A stretch of 64,000 nt of DNA from Toxorhynchites rutilus septentrionalis (taxonomy: Eukaryota > Arthropoda > Insecta > Diptera > Culicidae). Positions 45,881 to 58,178 of this stretch are shown piece after piece. A model generated the notes under the pieces. That model made no database searches. It worked only from the letters and a program-made list of their open reading frames with translations, and had not been told where the DNA came from. The stretch is from positions 261,369,598 through 261,433,597 of the forward strand of contig NC_073746.1 of assembly GCF_029784135.1 (NCBI RefSeq), read 5' to 3'. Positions within the stretch are counted from its first letter, which is position 1, and every line of letters starts with the position of its first letter. The position numbers and the translations under genes are program-made.

Positions 45881-46963
45881 TCAGATGCCTCTCGGCTACC
45901 GAAGGAAATCGAATCGTGGGAGTTGATCCAAGGAGAACCACACCCTTGCAAAAGTGCCTATCGCCGGTGGAGTTTCTGTCAAACGTGCTTTCATGACTAC
46001 TGGATTCCCAAGGTCTACATTAGAAGAACACCTTTGCGAAAGGTGGTAGGCTCGAAACTATGACCAAGAGAGACAATATTTACGAAGGAGCATGAAGCGG
46101 AGCTCATGCAGCACCTGCTTGAAATAGAAAGCCGATTTTATGGGATCACGAAGGATGACGTACGGAAGCTAGTTTTCGAACTTGCTGAGAGAAATAAAGT
46201 CGTTCACTCTTCCAACAAGCTAAAGAAAATGGCAGGACGCGATTGGTTAGCCGTTTTTTTGAAGCGGAATCCGAATCTTACGTTCTCTATGCCGGAAGCT
46301 GAATTTAAGTGTTTTGATATGATTAGTTGGATTGATTCCTTCATCATTGAACGAAAAATAATGGCCATTTGATGGTCTTAACAAGCGTAATAAACTAATT
46401 ACATGTAAAAATAAACTTGATTAGTTTTATTGTCACCATAATCACAAAAATTTTAATAAATTTACCTACAGTCATGAATTCAATCTTTTCTGTGATTTGA
46501 GGTCGAATCCTAATTTCCTGAATTAGCTTACGCAGCTACTCTAAACGGATGGATGGATACTAAAACAATCACCAATTATTTCGAGCGTCAATTTCTGAAA
46601 GTGATTCCGAAAACACGACCAGTCGTTCTGATATATGACGGCCATTCAACGCATATCAGTCTGAAACTTATTGAAAAATCTATGGAGAAGCAAGTCGTGA
46701 TTTTGAAACTTCCACCTCACACAAGCCATTTGTTTCAGCCCATGGATATTTCGGTGTTCAAATCCTTCAAGCAAAAGTACGATGAACGTTTGATTGCTTG
46801 GCAGCGTAAACACTACGGTGTGAAGGTGTTTTCTTCACTTATTTCTCAAGCATGGAACCAGTTTGATAAAACGAATAATAAGCGGACTCAAAAAACAGGA
46901 ATTTTTCACTTTTCTGACAAGGTAATTTCTGAGGATAAAAACGAACCTAGAGCACTTGAATGA
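45881..46963 (+). pseudogene. Pogo-like transposase, fragmented
   Basis: Three pieces on the plus strand. At about 45950-46040, in a frame different from the listed open frame, a Psq-type helix-turn-helix trace reads GFPRSTLEEHL. At 46106-46372 there is a CENP-B-type DNA-binding segment (AGRDWLAVFLKRNPNLTFSMPE). At about 46530-46963 lies the rear half of the DDE_1 catalytic domain: the second Asp in LIYDGHSTHI and the third in FQPMDISVFKSFK. The middle, where the first catalytic Asp should be, is replaced by about 160 bp of AT-rich unrelated sequence (46373-46530). The protein would bind and move the pogo element; this copy cannot. Confidence 0.75.
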
Positions 46964-47351
46964 TTCAAACAGATTCAACAAGTTTCAATGTGTGAATTGA
47001 ATGAGCCATCAATTTTAAAGGATGTACACGATGCCAGTGTACAAGCAGGAGATTCGTCTACTCTAATGGATTTTTTTAATAGTTCCTATTGGAATATGTA
47101 AAGTTGGTCTACATCAAAGTCCACAAGAAGAAAAAATATGCCCGGAAGCCGAAGTGATCACATCATCGGATACTGTTCAAACACTCAAGAGCGCCAAAAA
47201 TTGTGACATAGGTTCTACTAAGAAACGTATTCCAATTGCTAAGTGATCAGAAATTTTTAAATAATGGACTAACTTAACAAAAAATAATGTGTTTTTCTCA
47301 ATTGCCTTTCAATCTATACACTATTTGAACTAATAAAAGTTAATAAGATAT

Positions 47352-47551
47352 TGTTGAAAACCTTGGTATGCTATGATTTCCAGTTAGTTTCCTAGGTTTG
47401 TTTCATATAAGTTTCATAGCAACAACGGTTACTATGCATGATGTAAATAACAACTGCATAACAACCACTAGGGTATAAAAAAACCGTTGTCGATAGGTTA
47501 AGCATCAGTATTGTTAAATAAAGCCACCAATGTATAACGCTGTTATCAACA
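47352..47551 (+). repeat. 5' LTR of copia copy 2
   Basis: 200 bp, ends TG...CA, with a TATAAAA-like box at about 47474 and an AATAAA at about 47518. It differs from the 3' LTR at about four positions. Confidence 0.93.
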
Positions 47552-47613
47552 GGTTAAAGGCCCAGTCACACCATACCTGAAAGTAAAGTGAAAAGTGCAA
47601 CAGTCGTTCCAGA

Positions 47614-50600
47614 ATGTCCAGTGCGAGGAAAGCAGGAATCGTGCAGTTTGCCGGTGAAGGCTACGATACGTGGAAGTTCCGAGTGGAGACTCAGCTTTCA
47701 GCGCACGATGTAAAAGAAGCCATCACGAATGATCCCCCTGAGGAGCAGGAAGCGAAAGTGGCATTTTTGGAGAAGGACGAAAAAGAAGACAGCAAGAGAG
47801 ATGTGCTGGATTCGGGTGCAAGCTGTCATATGGTCAGCAACGAAGAATATTTCCAGGATATTCACGAACTACACGTGCCGATTCACATCGACAGTGCGAA
47901 GGATGGTGAGGTGCTGGTAGCCAATAAGGAAGGCACTGTGAAGGGTAAGTTGAATGTCGGAGGAAATCGATATACTTTGTCCTTCGGAAACGTATTGTTC
48001 GTAAGGAATCTGAAGTACAATCTGCTATCGCTGGTGAGACTTATGAAAGCGGGAGTGCACGTCGAATTCAAGCCTGATCGTGCAATATTGACAAAAGATG
48101 ACGAAACCATCGGTGTTGCGACGTTGAAGGGTAATCTCTTTTACTTGCGGATGAATAGTTTACCCAATGGATCGGCTTTAGCGGCCGATAGCAACGCGGA
48201 GCTGCAGCTTTGGCATAAGCGTTATGGTCATCTTAGTTACAAGAATTTGCTCAAGCTGAAGAATTCCAAAATGGTGAATGGACTGGACGATGTCCAAGGC
48301 GATTCCGAATTTTGTAATGCATGCGTTGAAGCCAATATGGTAAGGCAACCGTTCAACGGCACGAGACCCCAGACACGAAGACCACTGGAGCGTGTACACA
48401 CGGATGTGTGTGGGCAAATCACCCCAGCAACAACGGATGGTCGTTATTTTGTATCGTTCGTGGACGATTACACGCATTTCGGAGTTGTTTACCTGCTAAA
48501 GAGAAAGGATCAAGTTCACGATTATTTCAAGGTTTACGAAGCGATGGTGACGGCTAAATTCGGAACGAAAATAGCAAACCTGCGGTGTGATCTTGGACGC
48601 GAGTATTTCTCAAAGGAGCAGCTGGCCTACTACGAGAAGAAGGGAATTCAAGTAGAGTCAACGGTGGGATACTCACCTCAACAAAATGGTGTGGCGGAAC
48701 GTTTCAACCGCACCATTGTCGAAAAGATGAGAGCAATGCTGTTGGAGTCGAATGCACCAAAATATCTCTGGGGAGAAGCGGTCCTGAATGCAGTGTATAT
48801 TACCAATCGAAGCCCAACTGAGTTGTTTACCTGCTAAAGAGAAAGGATCAAGTTCACGATTATTTCAAGGTTTACGAAGCGATGGTGACGGCTAAATTCG
48901 GAACGAAAATAGCAAACCTGCGGTGTGATCTTGGACGCGAGTATTTCTCAAAGGAGCAGCTGGCCTACTACGAGAAGAAGGGAATTCAAGTAGAGTCAAC
49001 GGTGGGATACTCACCTCAACAAAATGGTGTGGCGGAACGTTTCAACCGCACCATTGTCGAAAAGATGAGAGCAATGCTGTTGGAGTCGAATGCACCAAAA
49101 TATCTCTGGGGAGAAGCGGTCCTGAATGCAGTGTATATTACCAATCGAAGCCCAACTGAAGCGATTAGAGGTAACCAAACGCCTGCGGAACGGTGGCATG
49201 GAGAGAAGCCAGATGTCACTAAGCTGAGAGTGTTCGGATGTCAAGCATTTTCCTGGATACCCAAGCAGAAAAGAGGTAAACTGGATCCAACCGGACGAAA
49301 GTGCGTTATGGTCGGATACGCACCAACAGGATATCGTCTCTGGGATCAGGAATCGCGAAAAATGTTTGTGGCTCGCGATGTCCGATGCAACGAAGCAGCA
49401 TTTCCATTCAAAGGCGAAGGCGTCGATTCTGGATTGATTATTCCGGAGGAGGTATCACCAATTCCCGAGCAAGAGAGAGAAATCGAAAGACAACAGAAAA
49501 TTGTGAACACGACTGTGGACGCTCATGATGATGTTCGAGAAGGCGGCTCCAATGCTGAAAAGGAAGAAGTCGACAAGGAAAGCGCAACAGCACTCTCGCC
49601 ACAATCAGGAAGGAACGAACCTAGTGCTGATGTTCCGAGGTCTAGTGGTCGAGAGTGCAAGAGACCAGGTTGGTTTTCCGATTATATTCTATTTAGAGCC
49701 CTTTCTGCTGGTGCAAATTCCCTACAGGTTCCGGAATGTTACTCTGATGTGGAAGATCATCCGAACGAGCGTGAATGGAGGCAAGCAATCCAAGAAGAAC
49801 TGATGGCGCTACGCAAAAACCAAACTTGGACCGTGGTTAAACGCCCTGCTGACGTTCAACCCGTACCGTGCAAATGGGTGTTCAACGTGAAGACGGATGC
49901 TGATGGTCGGCCTATACGCTACAAGGCTAGGTTGGTAGCGAAGGGTTACGCACAAAAGAGACACGTTGATTTCGAGGAAACATTTGCACCTGTGGCGCGG
50001 TTGACTACAATTCGGACTTTGCTGGCATTAGCAACGACGAACAAAATGATGATTCACCAGCTAGATGTCAAGACGGCTTTTCTGAATGGTATTCTCACAG
50101 AGAAGGTATACATGGGGTGTCCAGAGGGGGTAGAGCAGCGTTCTGATGAAGTTTGCTTGCTGCATCGATCGCTTTACGGTCTGAAGCAATCACCTAGGTG
50201 TTGGAACAGCCGTTTCAACGAGTTCCTGATTACCTTTGGATTCACGCGATCAAAGCACGATCATTGCTTGTATGTTCGAGCTCGTGGGGACAGTAAGATA
50301 TACATCGTGGTATATGTAGATGACCTTCTGATTGCTGCTGGGAATGAAGACGATATAGAACGTGTGAAGAACAAGCTAATGCGAGAATTCGAGATGACAG
50401 ATATGAAGCAGCTACACCACTTTCTTGGAATCAAGATCAACAGGGATCTGGGTCGTGGAACGACGAGGCTGTCTCAGACAGGACAGATCGATAAAATACT
50501 TTCGCGTTTCGCTATGGAAAACTGCAATCCTGTTGATATGCCTGCCGAATCAAGACTGCAGTTGAAGCGGGAAGATACAAAATGTGCACACCCTTACCGT

Positions 50601-51263
50601 GAGCTCATCGGTAGCTTAATGTATATCATGATGGGTTCACGACCGGACATATGTTTCATCGTTGGATATTTGGCAAGGTTCCAGGACGCTGCTGGAGATG
50701 AGCATTGGAAACATGCAAAACGAGTCCTACGATATCTACAAGCAACGAAGCAATTGGGATTAGTTTAGCGAAGGAAGCCGAAGGAAGCAACAGTATCTGC
50801 CTACGTTGATGCAGACTTTGCAAGTGATGAATCAGACCGCAAGTGTGTTTCCGGATTTTTGCTAAAGGTTCACGGGAACATTGTTGCCTGGTCATCAAAG
50901 AAACAGCCTACAGTAGTGATGTCTTCTACTGAAGCAGAGTACATTGCCATGAGTTCCTGCGTAAGTGAGACGATCTGGTTGACTGGTTTGATTTCCGATC
51001 TCCAACAAGATGGACTACTGTTTCCGGTACCGATTTATGAAGACAACCAAGGAGCGATTGCGATGGCTGAACGAGAAGAAACAAGGCGAGTCAAACACAT
51101 TGACGTTAAATATCATTTTATCCGGAATGCAGTTGCTGATAATAAGATTAAGATAATATACATCCCAACCCAGAAGCAACTAGCAGACATTCTCACGAAG
51201 TCGCTACCCAACCTAACTTTCAATGCTTTAAGAAGTAAGCTAGGATTAGAAGGAAACAACTGA
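47614..51263 (+). pseudogene. Copia copy 2 gag-pol, rearranged
   Basis: The frame opens at ATG 47614 with a Gag start (AGEGYDTWKFRVE). After about 65 codons it jumps directly to the protease motif LDSGASCHM, so most of Gag including the zinc knuckle is gone. Next come the integrase zinc module (LWHKRYGHLSY, CNAC) and core (HTDVCGQI, RCDLGREY, SPQQNGVAERFNR). A 338-bp tandem duplication (48483-48820 repeated at 48821-49158) shifts the frame within integrase. The second frame carries reverse transcriptase (QLDVKTAFLNG, VVYVDDLL). A TAG at 50766-50768 interrupts before the RNase H (DADFASD, SSTEAEYIAM, YEDNQGAIAM, HIDVKYHFIRN), which then continues in the same frame to 51263. Confidence 0.9.
48483..49158 (+). 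repeat. 338-bp tandem duplication inside copia copy 2 integrase
   Basis: 48483-48820 and 48821-49158 look identical by eye. 338 is not a multiple of three, so the duplication shifts the frame. Identity suggests a very recent event, or possibly an assembly artefact. Confidence 0.88.
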
Positions 51264-51270
51264 GAGGGGG

Positions 51271-51470
51271 TGTTGAAAACCTTGGTAGGCTATGATTTCC
51301 AGTTAGTTTCCTAGGTTTGTTTCATATAAGTTTCATAGCAACAACGGTTACTATGCATGATGTAAATAACAACTGCATAACAACCACTAGGGTATAAAAG
51401 AACCGTTGTCAATAGGTTAAGCATCAGTATTGTTAAATAAAGCCACCAGTGTATAACGCTGTTATCAACA
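51271..51470 (+). repeat. 3' LTR of copia copy 2
   Basis: 200-bp direct copy of 47352-47551, starting after the GAGAGGGGG tract and followed by the GATAT duplication. Confidence 0.93.
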
Positions 51471-51845
51471 GATATAATAGCTTCATTTTCTCCTACGATT
51501 CTGTATTGGTCATAAAATGAACAATCATGATCACCCGGTATACTGTTTTCAATTCGCTTCTATAGTGTTCTAGTCAAACCCAAGATTCTAGTTGCATACC
51601 TGTCTCCTTTACAATACCCTCAGTATTATTTCATGTTGAAGAGACAAGAAAAAACTCCTTTTTCAGAATGTGACACTAAGTTGAAGAAGGACTTCTCATT
51701 TTTTTGTATCTACTTACCCCGGTGTACCTTACGTTAACAAAATAAATCCTGCGTTACTTGCAATTGCTCATAAATGACAATATCGTTTCATTTTTCTTAC
51801 AAGCGTTCTCGTTATATTTATCCCTTCCGTCCAGCACAAATCAGT

Positions 51846-51995
51846 TCAGCTGCACTCGTTCGTTCGCAAACAGTTCGCCCGCAAACACTTCGTTCCCAAA
51901 CAGTTCGTTCACAAACAGTTCACTCTCAAACAGTTCTTTCTCAAACAGTTCTGTTCACTTGCAAACCGTTCACTCGCAAACCGTTCTCTCGGAAT
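51846..51995. repeat. Minisatellite of about 15-bp units
   Basis: About ten imperfect copies of CAAACAGTTCGTTCN-type units in a row (51846-51995). Because the unit is about 15 bp, more than one frame stays open across it as Ser/Asn- or Val/Arg-rich repeats, which explains the open frames there. Intergenic, upstream of the lipase gene. Confidence 0.75.
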
Positions 51996-52892
51996 CAGTT
52001 CGTGGGGAGAACTACCGTTCTTTGAAAAAGAACGACCGTCCGTTCACTCTTTTCGGCGAACTAGTTTTTTCGTGCCGTTCGTGAACGGTTTGCCCATCTC
52101 TAGACATAGCAACAAACAACAACACAATGTGAAAAACAAATAACACTTTCGTAATGTGTGTAAAATACATGATCTAGTAAAATAGTTGGAAAATGGTTGA
52201 AAACACTCCTAAAAATGTATGGTGTTGTAGAAAATTGCCCGAAGAATGTTATTACGAAAATGTCCAATTATTCGTGTCGCATTACTGATCTGTCCATTCA
52301 GAATCAAATCACTGTACGTACTTTTCCCACCATTGATTGTTTGCTCTTGAAATTTTAGACGTTTGTCGATCCACAAACACATTCGAACTGAAACGTATTT
52401 ATATTTTGTTGTTATAGCTAATGAGTCGTATACATTCCATCACTGTCGAAGGTTTTCGCGAAATTTTCACACAATTTAGTAAATTCACCAAGGCAGTTTA
52501 TGAAGTATAGTGTTCTTTTGATGTTATTTATCTTGTGATTTAAATCATTTGCTTTATAATTAGCGGAGAAAATCAGATAAGGTGAAGAAAATCATCAGCA
52601 GTAGATGATTATCACTGATTACTTCGAGTCCAAGAAGCCTTAGTTCATTCCGCATCGATCATTTGTAAATAGCAAGCCGGAAATAAGCTAGACATCACAA
52701 CTCCATAAAGTCACGAGTGGCGTGAATCGATGAATCAATAAGTCCGGTTTCAAAGTCTACAATTGGGCGATGACCTCATTTGACATTGTTTTGATAAGAA
52801 GGTATCAAGTTCGAAACCCAAACTAAAATCGCCTGAAACCGCCTGTCGTCATCAAATCAGTTATTGAGTGTGAGGTACAAACTGTCGTCACC
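51996..52892. other. Upstream region of the lipase gene
   Basis: AT-rich. It must contain the promoter and 5' leader of the lipase gene, but I find no convincing TATA box or splice acceptor that would fix a transcription start. An additional 5' non-coding exon is possible. Confidence 0.4.
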
Positions 52893-55800
52893 ATGTCGGA
52901 ACTAATCAGCTGCAAGCAGGATTTGAATGCTGATCAAACGGAAGTTATCCTTCCGATTGATTCGGAAGATGATGGAAACAGATCGACAGAGACTTCCAAA
53001 GCCAAGACCGAAGATCTGTTTATGCTTAATACATTGATTGAGCTGTGCAAGAACAATATAAAATACTTCGAGGACGATGAAACAGAAAGTGGACTGAGAA
53101 TGCATGGTGCTTTCGTTGGTTTGATAGACCACATTGAAACGGTGAAACCTTTGGTGAAGAAGGTGCACGGTTTCGTGCACGAGTATGATTTCGATGAAGA
53201 TACGCCTGGAAATGGCTTTAGAAGCTTTTTGTATGTCGTGGAATGCTGCATAAAGACGACAATGAAGCTGTCAAGATTTGTGATGGAAAATAGAGGTTCA
53301 ATTCTGTTCAGGAAAAACGTGTATGTCAAGGAAGTGGAAGCGTACAATCATCTGCTAGCTAGTCTCTGCACCTGCCTCAAGCATTGTCATACCCTTCGGG
53401 AGTGGAGCACTCCGGGCGAGCTGTTTCCGGATTCACATTCTGTCGAGGAGCTGCTCGGCAAAGCTGACACAATTAATCAGTTCTGTTTCTATGGACGTTG
53501 TCTCGGGTTTCAATTTTGTGAATCCATGAGGCCTTTGCTGAAATTTATTTCTATTGCAATGGCCGGCTTTTCGGAAGGTTACTATTCTCAAGGAGGAAAA
53601 ATCTCGAAAGCGACTAGCTCGATGTATACCAGCACAAAGTACATGCTGGACGCAGAATTGAGAGCACGACGGATCGTTAATATTTCTCAGCACTCGAGTG
53701 TGGACTTTTGTAAAGCCTTTTGGTTTCTAGCAGAATCGGAACTAATGCATACTCTGCCGTCCTTCATTGGGTTCAAAGTAAAGGTGAACCGAGTCATAAC
53801 TATCCCTCCGGAGCCGATCCAGCTGAAGGCGGAAAAATCAGGTGACCTCATAAACATTCCTATTCCGCAAAGTCACGGCGGACCAGGAGTTATCAAGGCA
53901 AGGTTACTAAGTGTCGTCAAAAGGAAGGGAATGATAGGCGAGAAAACTAATACTCGCAGCACAATACATCCACCGTCCGCTGGCTTACTCTTCCACTGCC
54001 ATGGTGGGGGATTTGTGGCACAGAGCTCCAAGTCCCACGAGAGTTATCTTCGTGAATGGGCCGTCTCGTTAAACATTCCGATTCTGTCCATCGACTACAG
54101 TCTCGCTCCCGAGGCTCCTTTTCCACGAGCACTGGAGGAAGTCTTCTACGCGTACTGTTGGGCCTTGAAAAACTGTGAACTCCTGGGAACCACTGGAGAA
54201 AAAATAATCCTCGCCGGAGATTCTGCCGGTGCCAATTTGAATCTGGGTTGTGCAATGAAGTGTATCGAGACTGGAGTACGGAAACCGGATGGAATCTTTC
54301 TGGCGTATTGTCCGGTTCTAATCAGCTTTGTGCCTAGTCCGGCACGAATGCTTTGTCTGATGGATCCGCTCCTACCGTTCGGATTCATGATGCGTTGTTT
54401 GAAGGCTTACGCGTGTCCCAATAAAGAGGTGCTGGAACATAATCTACGACGGTTGCAGGAACGGCAGGCAATTGTTAATGCCGGATTCAATACCAGTGAT
54501 CCGTCCTCTTCTTCATATGTGATCGTTCAAAAAGTTAGCAACGGTCAGGCTTTCGGCAAAACAGATGAAGATAATAAATCGGATAAATCGGAATCGCCTG
54601 AAAATTCCGCCTGGGATCAGCTAAATACAAACAACATTGTGCAGGTGAATATGTCTTTCTATTAGTGGATTTTGAATTCAGAAATAATACTGTATTTTAG
54701 TTGAACAATCAACATTTGAGCCCGGTGAGTGACACTATTAGCGATACCCTGGCGCTGAAGAGTCAGAACATGGGCAACACAATCGATCTGATGAGTCCAG
54801 ACGAAAGTAATACAATCACTTCGCTGGAGGAAGACTCCCAACCAATCACTTTACAACAAGTCAATTTGAGAACCGAACATAGCAATGTAACGGTGATGGA
54901 TGATCTCGAGATGGACCTACCAAGCGACATGAGTTCCGAGCAGAACACCAATAAGAATGTATCCGATTTCATTGAGAGGTTTGTTTGGATGCAATTGTAA
55001 AGGACATAAATGAACGTTGTATTTTAATTAGGTATGTTTTGGACACAACAACTAACGCTGCAGGGGAGATCGAGCCCATTTTGCGTCCAATTTCGCGCTC
55101 TGCATCGGAGGAAAATGTAGTGATTGACATTGGACGGGAAGCAATTAGTGTTCAAAATCTGCAGGAAAAGTATGTATTTCACGTAAAATTGTGTTACCCC
55201 GTTTTGTTTTAAACTTGAACCTCCAACAGGGTTTCGAATGTGGCAAGCAATCTCGTGAACCGACTGTCCACCACAATCAATGCAATAACAACATCGAAAC
55301 CCATCGCTCCTAGCGGCTCACAGTCAGAGTTTCAGAGCAATTTGGATGCGTTGATCGCGCGTAGTCCATCGGATGAGTTCATCTTCGAAGTGCCGAAGGA
55401 TTCCCATTTGTCGCCGTATTGGGCTACCGATGTGGTGCTAAGTCAATTCCCACCTACTAAAATACTTGTAAGTTGCGATGGTTACTTGGTATTGCTTCCT
55501 ATATAATTATTTCCCGTTCCATATACTATCTAGTCGGTCGTGTTGGATCCATGCCTTGACGACTGTGTGATGTTTGCGAAAAGACTGAAAGGGTTAAATA
55601 TCCCGGTCACGCTGGATATTCTACCGGGGCTTCCACATGGCTTCCTTAATTTCGCATCGGTAAGTATCAATTGTAAATTCTAAATGCATATCGTTTGTAA
55701 ATTAGTTCATGTGAACGGAAGTTGAATACCGACTTAGTGCAGAACGATCAGAATGGATTACCATTTCATTTTAAGTTGACCGTTGACTACCCTGAATTCT

Positions 55801-56150
55801 GGAGGAACTTAGAACTCGTTCCTCTGTTTGCTAATTGGAACTATAATTGTTTTTTTCAACTTGCGTTTTGAATACATATTTCAAACATCTTGCTTTGGTA
55901 ACATTGAGGACGAATTGCAAGCGATATATATACCCATCATTTGAATTCGGGACTGCACTCTTTCAAAGTCATTGATATTGGAAATCACTAAAATATATGA
56001 AAGGATAAAAAACCACAAAGTTTAATTTTCATACATTTGCAGATCTCCAAGGAAGCGCATGAAGGATCAAAAATGTGTATCCGTCGAATCGCAGAGCTTA
56101 TGGAATCGGCACCGCCACCAGATGACGTAGAGACCAAAAACTGCTGTTAG
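52893..56150 (+). CDS. Hsl: Hormone-sensitive lipase, six coding exons
   Basis: Neutral lipase of lipid-store breakdown (acylglycerol and cholesteryl ester hydrolysis at lipid droplets). Exons by GT-AG sites and frame: 52893-54644, 54701-54978, 55032-55169, 55230-55467, 55534-55659, 56043-56150. Together 2640 nt, 879 residues plus stop, close to the length known for insect HSL. The HSL N-terminal domain spans about residues 30-320. The alpha/beta-hydrolase core has the oxyanion motif HGGG (370-373), the nucleophile motif GDSAG (Ser-444), the acid in DPCLDD (Asp-807 by spacing) and the base in LPHGF (His-837). A long Ser/Thr/Asp-rich regulatory insert (about 500-740) carries SRSASEE (698-704), a PKA-type site. 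The ATG has a good context (CACCATG). It is the only long multi-exon host gene here, with transposons on both sides. Introns are 53-64 bp except the last (383 bp). Confidence 0.93.
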
Positions 56151-57374
56151 CAATTCCGACACTGCCTCGCCGAATCAAAACTCTTGTTTCGCAAAGGTAG
56201 TGAACGTATCGCGAACGTGTAAAATCGCTTATTCAGACAGATCTACTATATACAACGCCGCTAACTTTAGAGACTATTCTCGTAGGTTCAACGCAGCGTA
56301 TGAAGACATGTTTCTTTCAGAATTTTGTTATATTGGCACTTGTTTCATCATTGTACTTGCTAGAGCTGGCTAAAATGAATTATTACATATTTTCGAAAAC
56401 TTTGCGAACCACACACCATCAAGTAGTAAAACGTCTGCAACACAGCAATCAATAGCAAAGCAATAGACAATTAAGAAAAAAATCATTAGGTGCGATCCAA
56501 AACAATTACTTTCTCATATATACAATTAGCAACAGTTGTTTTCAAATGTTTTTGCATCAATGTGATAATCAGCAATTTTGTTGCAAATATGAGGAGCAAT
56601 CGCTTATCCAAAGATATCAATCGTAAACATAATTATTCACGCTCAAAACCGTGTATAAAAATTTATATATTTATGTGCTCAACCAAGATTGGCAGTTGAT
56701 AGAGAATGTATATGTTTGGAGGAATTGCCAAAAAAAGGTGATGAATAATATAATTAGTAGATATTTTTTTCTGAAAGGACAAAATTAATCGGTTATGAAT
56801 CGAGAAAAAAGAGGCTCTTATTTTCTATCTCTTCAATATATGTGGAACCCGTCAGAAGTATATTTACAAGACACTGTACTCATTAGATACATGGAACCAT
56901 ATAATAATGAAATAAGTGTACCTATGAACTAAACATTTCAAACATTACCGACGGTGGAACCGATAATAGAAAGTTACATTTGAATCGTTACATTGAATTT
57001 ACAACCAAAATACGCTACACTGAAAATAAAACGCATTATCTAGAAATTGATTCTATTTTATTTCTTTTTGTTTTTGCCCCATCCAATAACCTGTTCCGGA
57101 GTGTATTTCACCCGCAGATAACAACTAAACATTGGGTCCTGTTTTGTAAATCGAATCGAGAAGTCGATACAATCACTATCACTATCACACCGAGCAAAAT
57201 TTCGTATTTTGCAAATTGAGACAATCTCTTACCGAGTTCGAATTTCACGTGTTGCAATTGCATACATTTAAGCGTTTCTGAAATGTTTCCCAAAGGAAAA
57301 AATCTGAGACGCTAACCAAAACAAAATAATTCTCTGAAGATATGCAACAAACAAACCGAACACATCTGATAGTT
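56151..57374. other. 3' region of the lipase gene, then intergenic
   Basis: AT-rich, no gene seen. It should hold the 3' untranslated region and poly-A site of the lipase gene. An AATAAA occurs at about 57025, but this is far downstream and I cannot assign it. Confidence 0.35.
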
Positions 57375-57750
57375 GGGGGTCTCCGTAGCCACATTGGTTG
57401 CGCGTTCGCTTAGTAAGCGATCGATCGTGAGTTCAAAACTCAGGGCCCTCATTGACCATCTTTGTGTTGTTACATAATAGCTACGTCCACGCAACAATCA
57501 TCAGCGATGGAGATCGATCCACGGTCGAAATAAGATCGATTCATCCATACAACTGCTCTGCTCCGCAAGAAACATCGGGCTGCTGTTCTATAAATAACTC
57601 AACAATGATCAATCAACTGTCTCCGCTGTCCGGTGGTCCAACTGGATAATGGAAGAACAGAAAGAATAATCTTACGCCTAAATGGCTACTGTGTGAATGT
57701 ACCATATGTAATGGTATAGAAGGAATACTGGCGAATGACAACTGTGTAAT
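57375..57750 (+). mobile_element. tRNA-derived SINE, copy 2, left part
   Basis: Closely matches SINE copy 1 (27193-27590). A and B boxes are at TAGCCACATTGGTTGCG (57386) and GAGTTCAAAACTC (57430). Interrupted after ACTGTGTAAT by the LINE; the remainder continues at 63905. Confidence 0.8.
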
Positions 57751-58178
57751 TCATTCGTCTTCGTGAAGTCGAGGCCGCCGGGTGTATTTTCTCCCGTCTG
57801 GTGATACCGTTATCTTGTGATACTGTTGTGATACCGTTACTTTCGCTGCTGGTGAAATAATTGTTTCACCCAAACGGGATGGACTGCAATAGTGTGAAGC
57901 AAACAAAGCGGAAGGAAGAAGACCTGCATCGCGGACGCTGTGTGCTGGCGTGTTTATCGCCATATCATCGTCATCGAAATCATCATCGCATTGTGGAGCC
58001 ATACACCGTTGCAGCTGTGCTGTACGATCGACACGCGGTTCGCTGGGAACCGTTCGAATTCAACCGCACAGGTGTGCGATATAAGTATATTTTTTATTAG
58101 ATTAAGGTTTTTAGTTTAAGAAATAATCAGAAAAACAGATTGAGAAATCACTGAAAAACTGTACATCTGCCACTTTAT

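Larger units (their letters stand above)
47352..51470 (+). mobile_element. Copia-type LTR retrotransposon, copy 2, gag-deleted
   Basis: Two 200-bp LTRs (47352-47551 and 51271-51470), TGTTG to CAACA, with only a few differences, flanked by the 5-bp duplication GATAT (47347-47351 and 51471-51475). The sequence after the 5' LTR, GGTTAAAGGCCCAGTC, resembles the copia initiator-tRNA internal primer site. A purine tract GAGAGGGGG precedes the 3' LTR. It is inserted inside the pogo-like element. Lesions: most of gag is deleted, there is a 338-bp tandem duplication in integrase, and one in-frame stop near the RNase H. Confidence 0.95.
45026..51729. mobile_element. Pogo-like DNA transposon split by a copia element
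   Basis: The ends AGGTACACCGGGGTAAGTG (45026) and its near-exact reverse complement ending at 51729 are flanked by TA (45024-45025 and 51730-51731), as expected for pogo/Tc1-type insertion. The left end is duplicated: an 84-bp block at 45026-45109 recurs at 45159-45242. The element's own DNA is 45026-47351 plus 51476-51729; the rest is copia copy 2. A pogo-type transposase remnant lies at 45881-46963. Confidence 0.82.
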
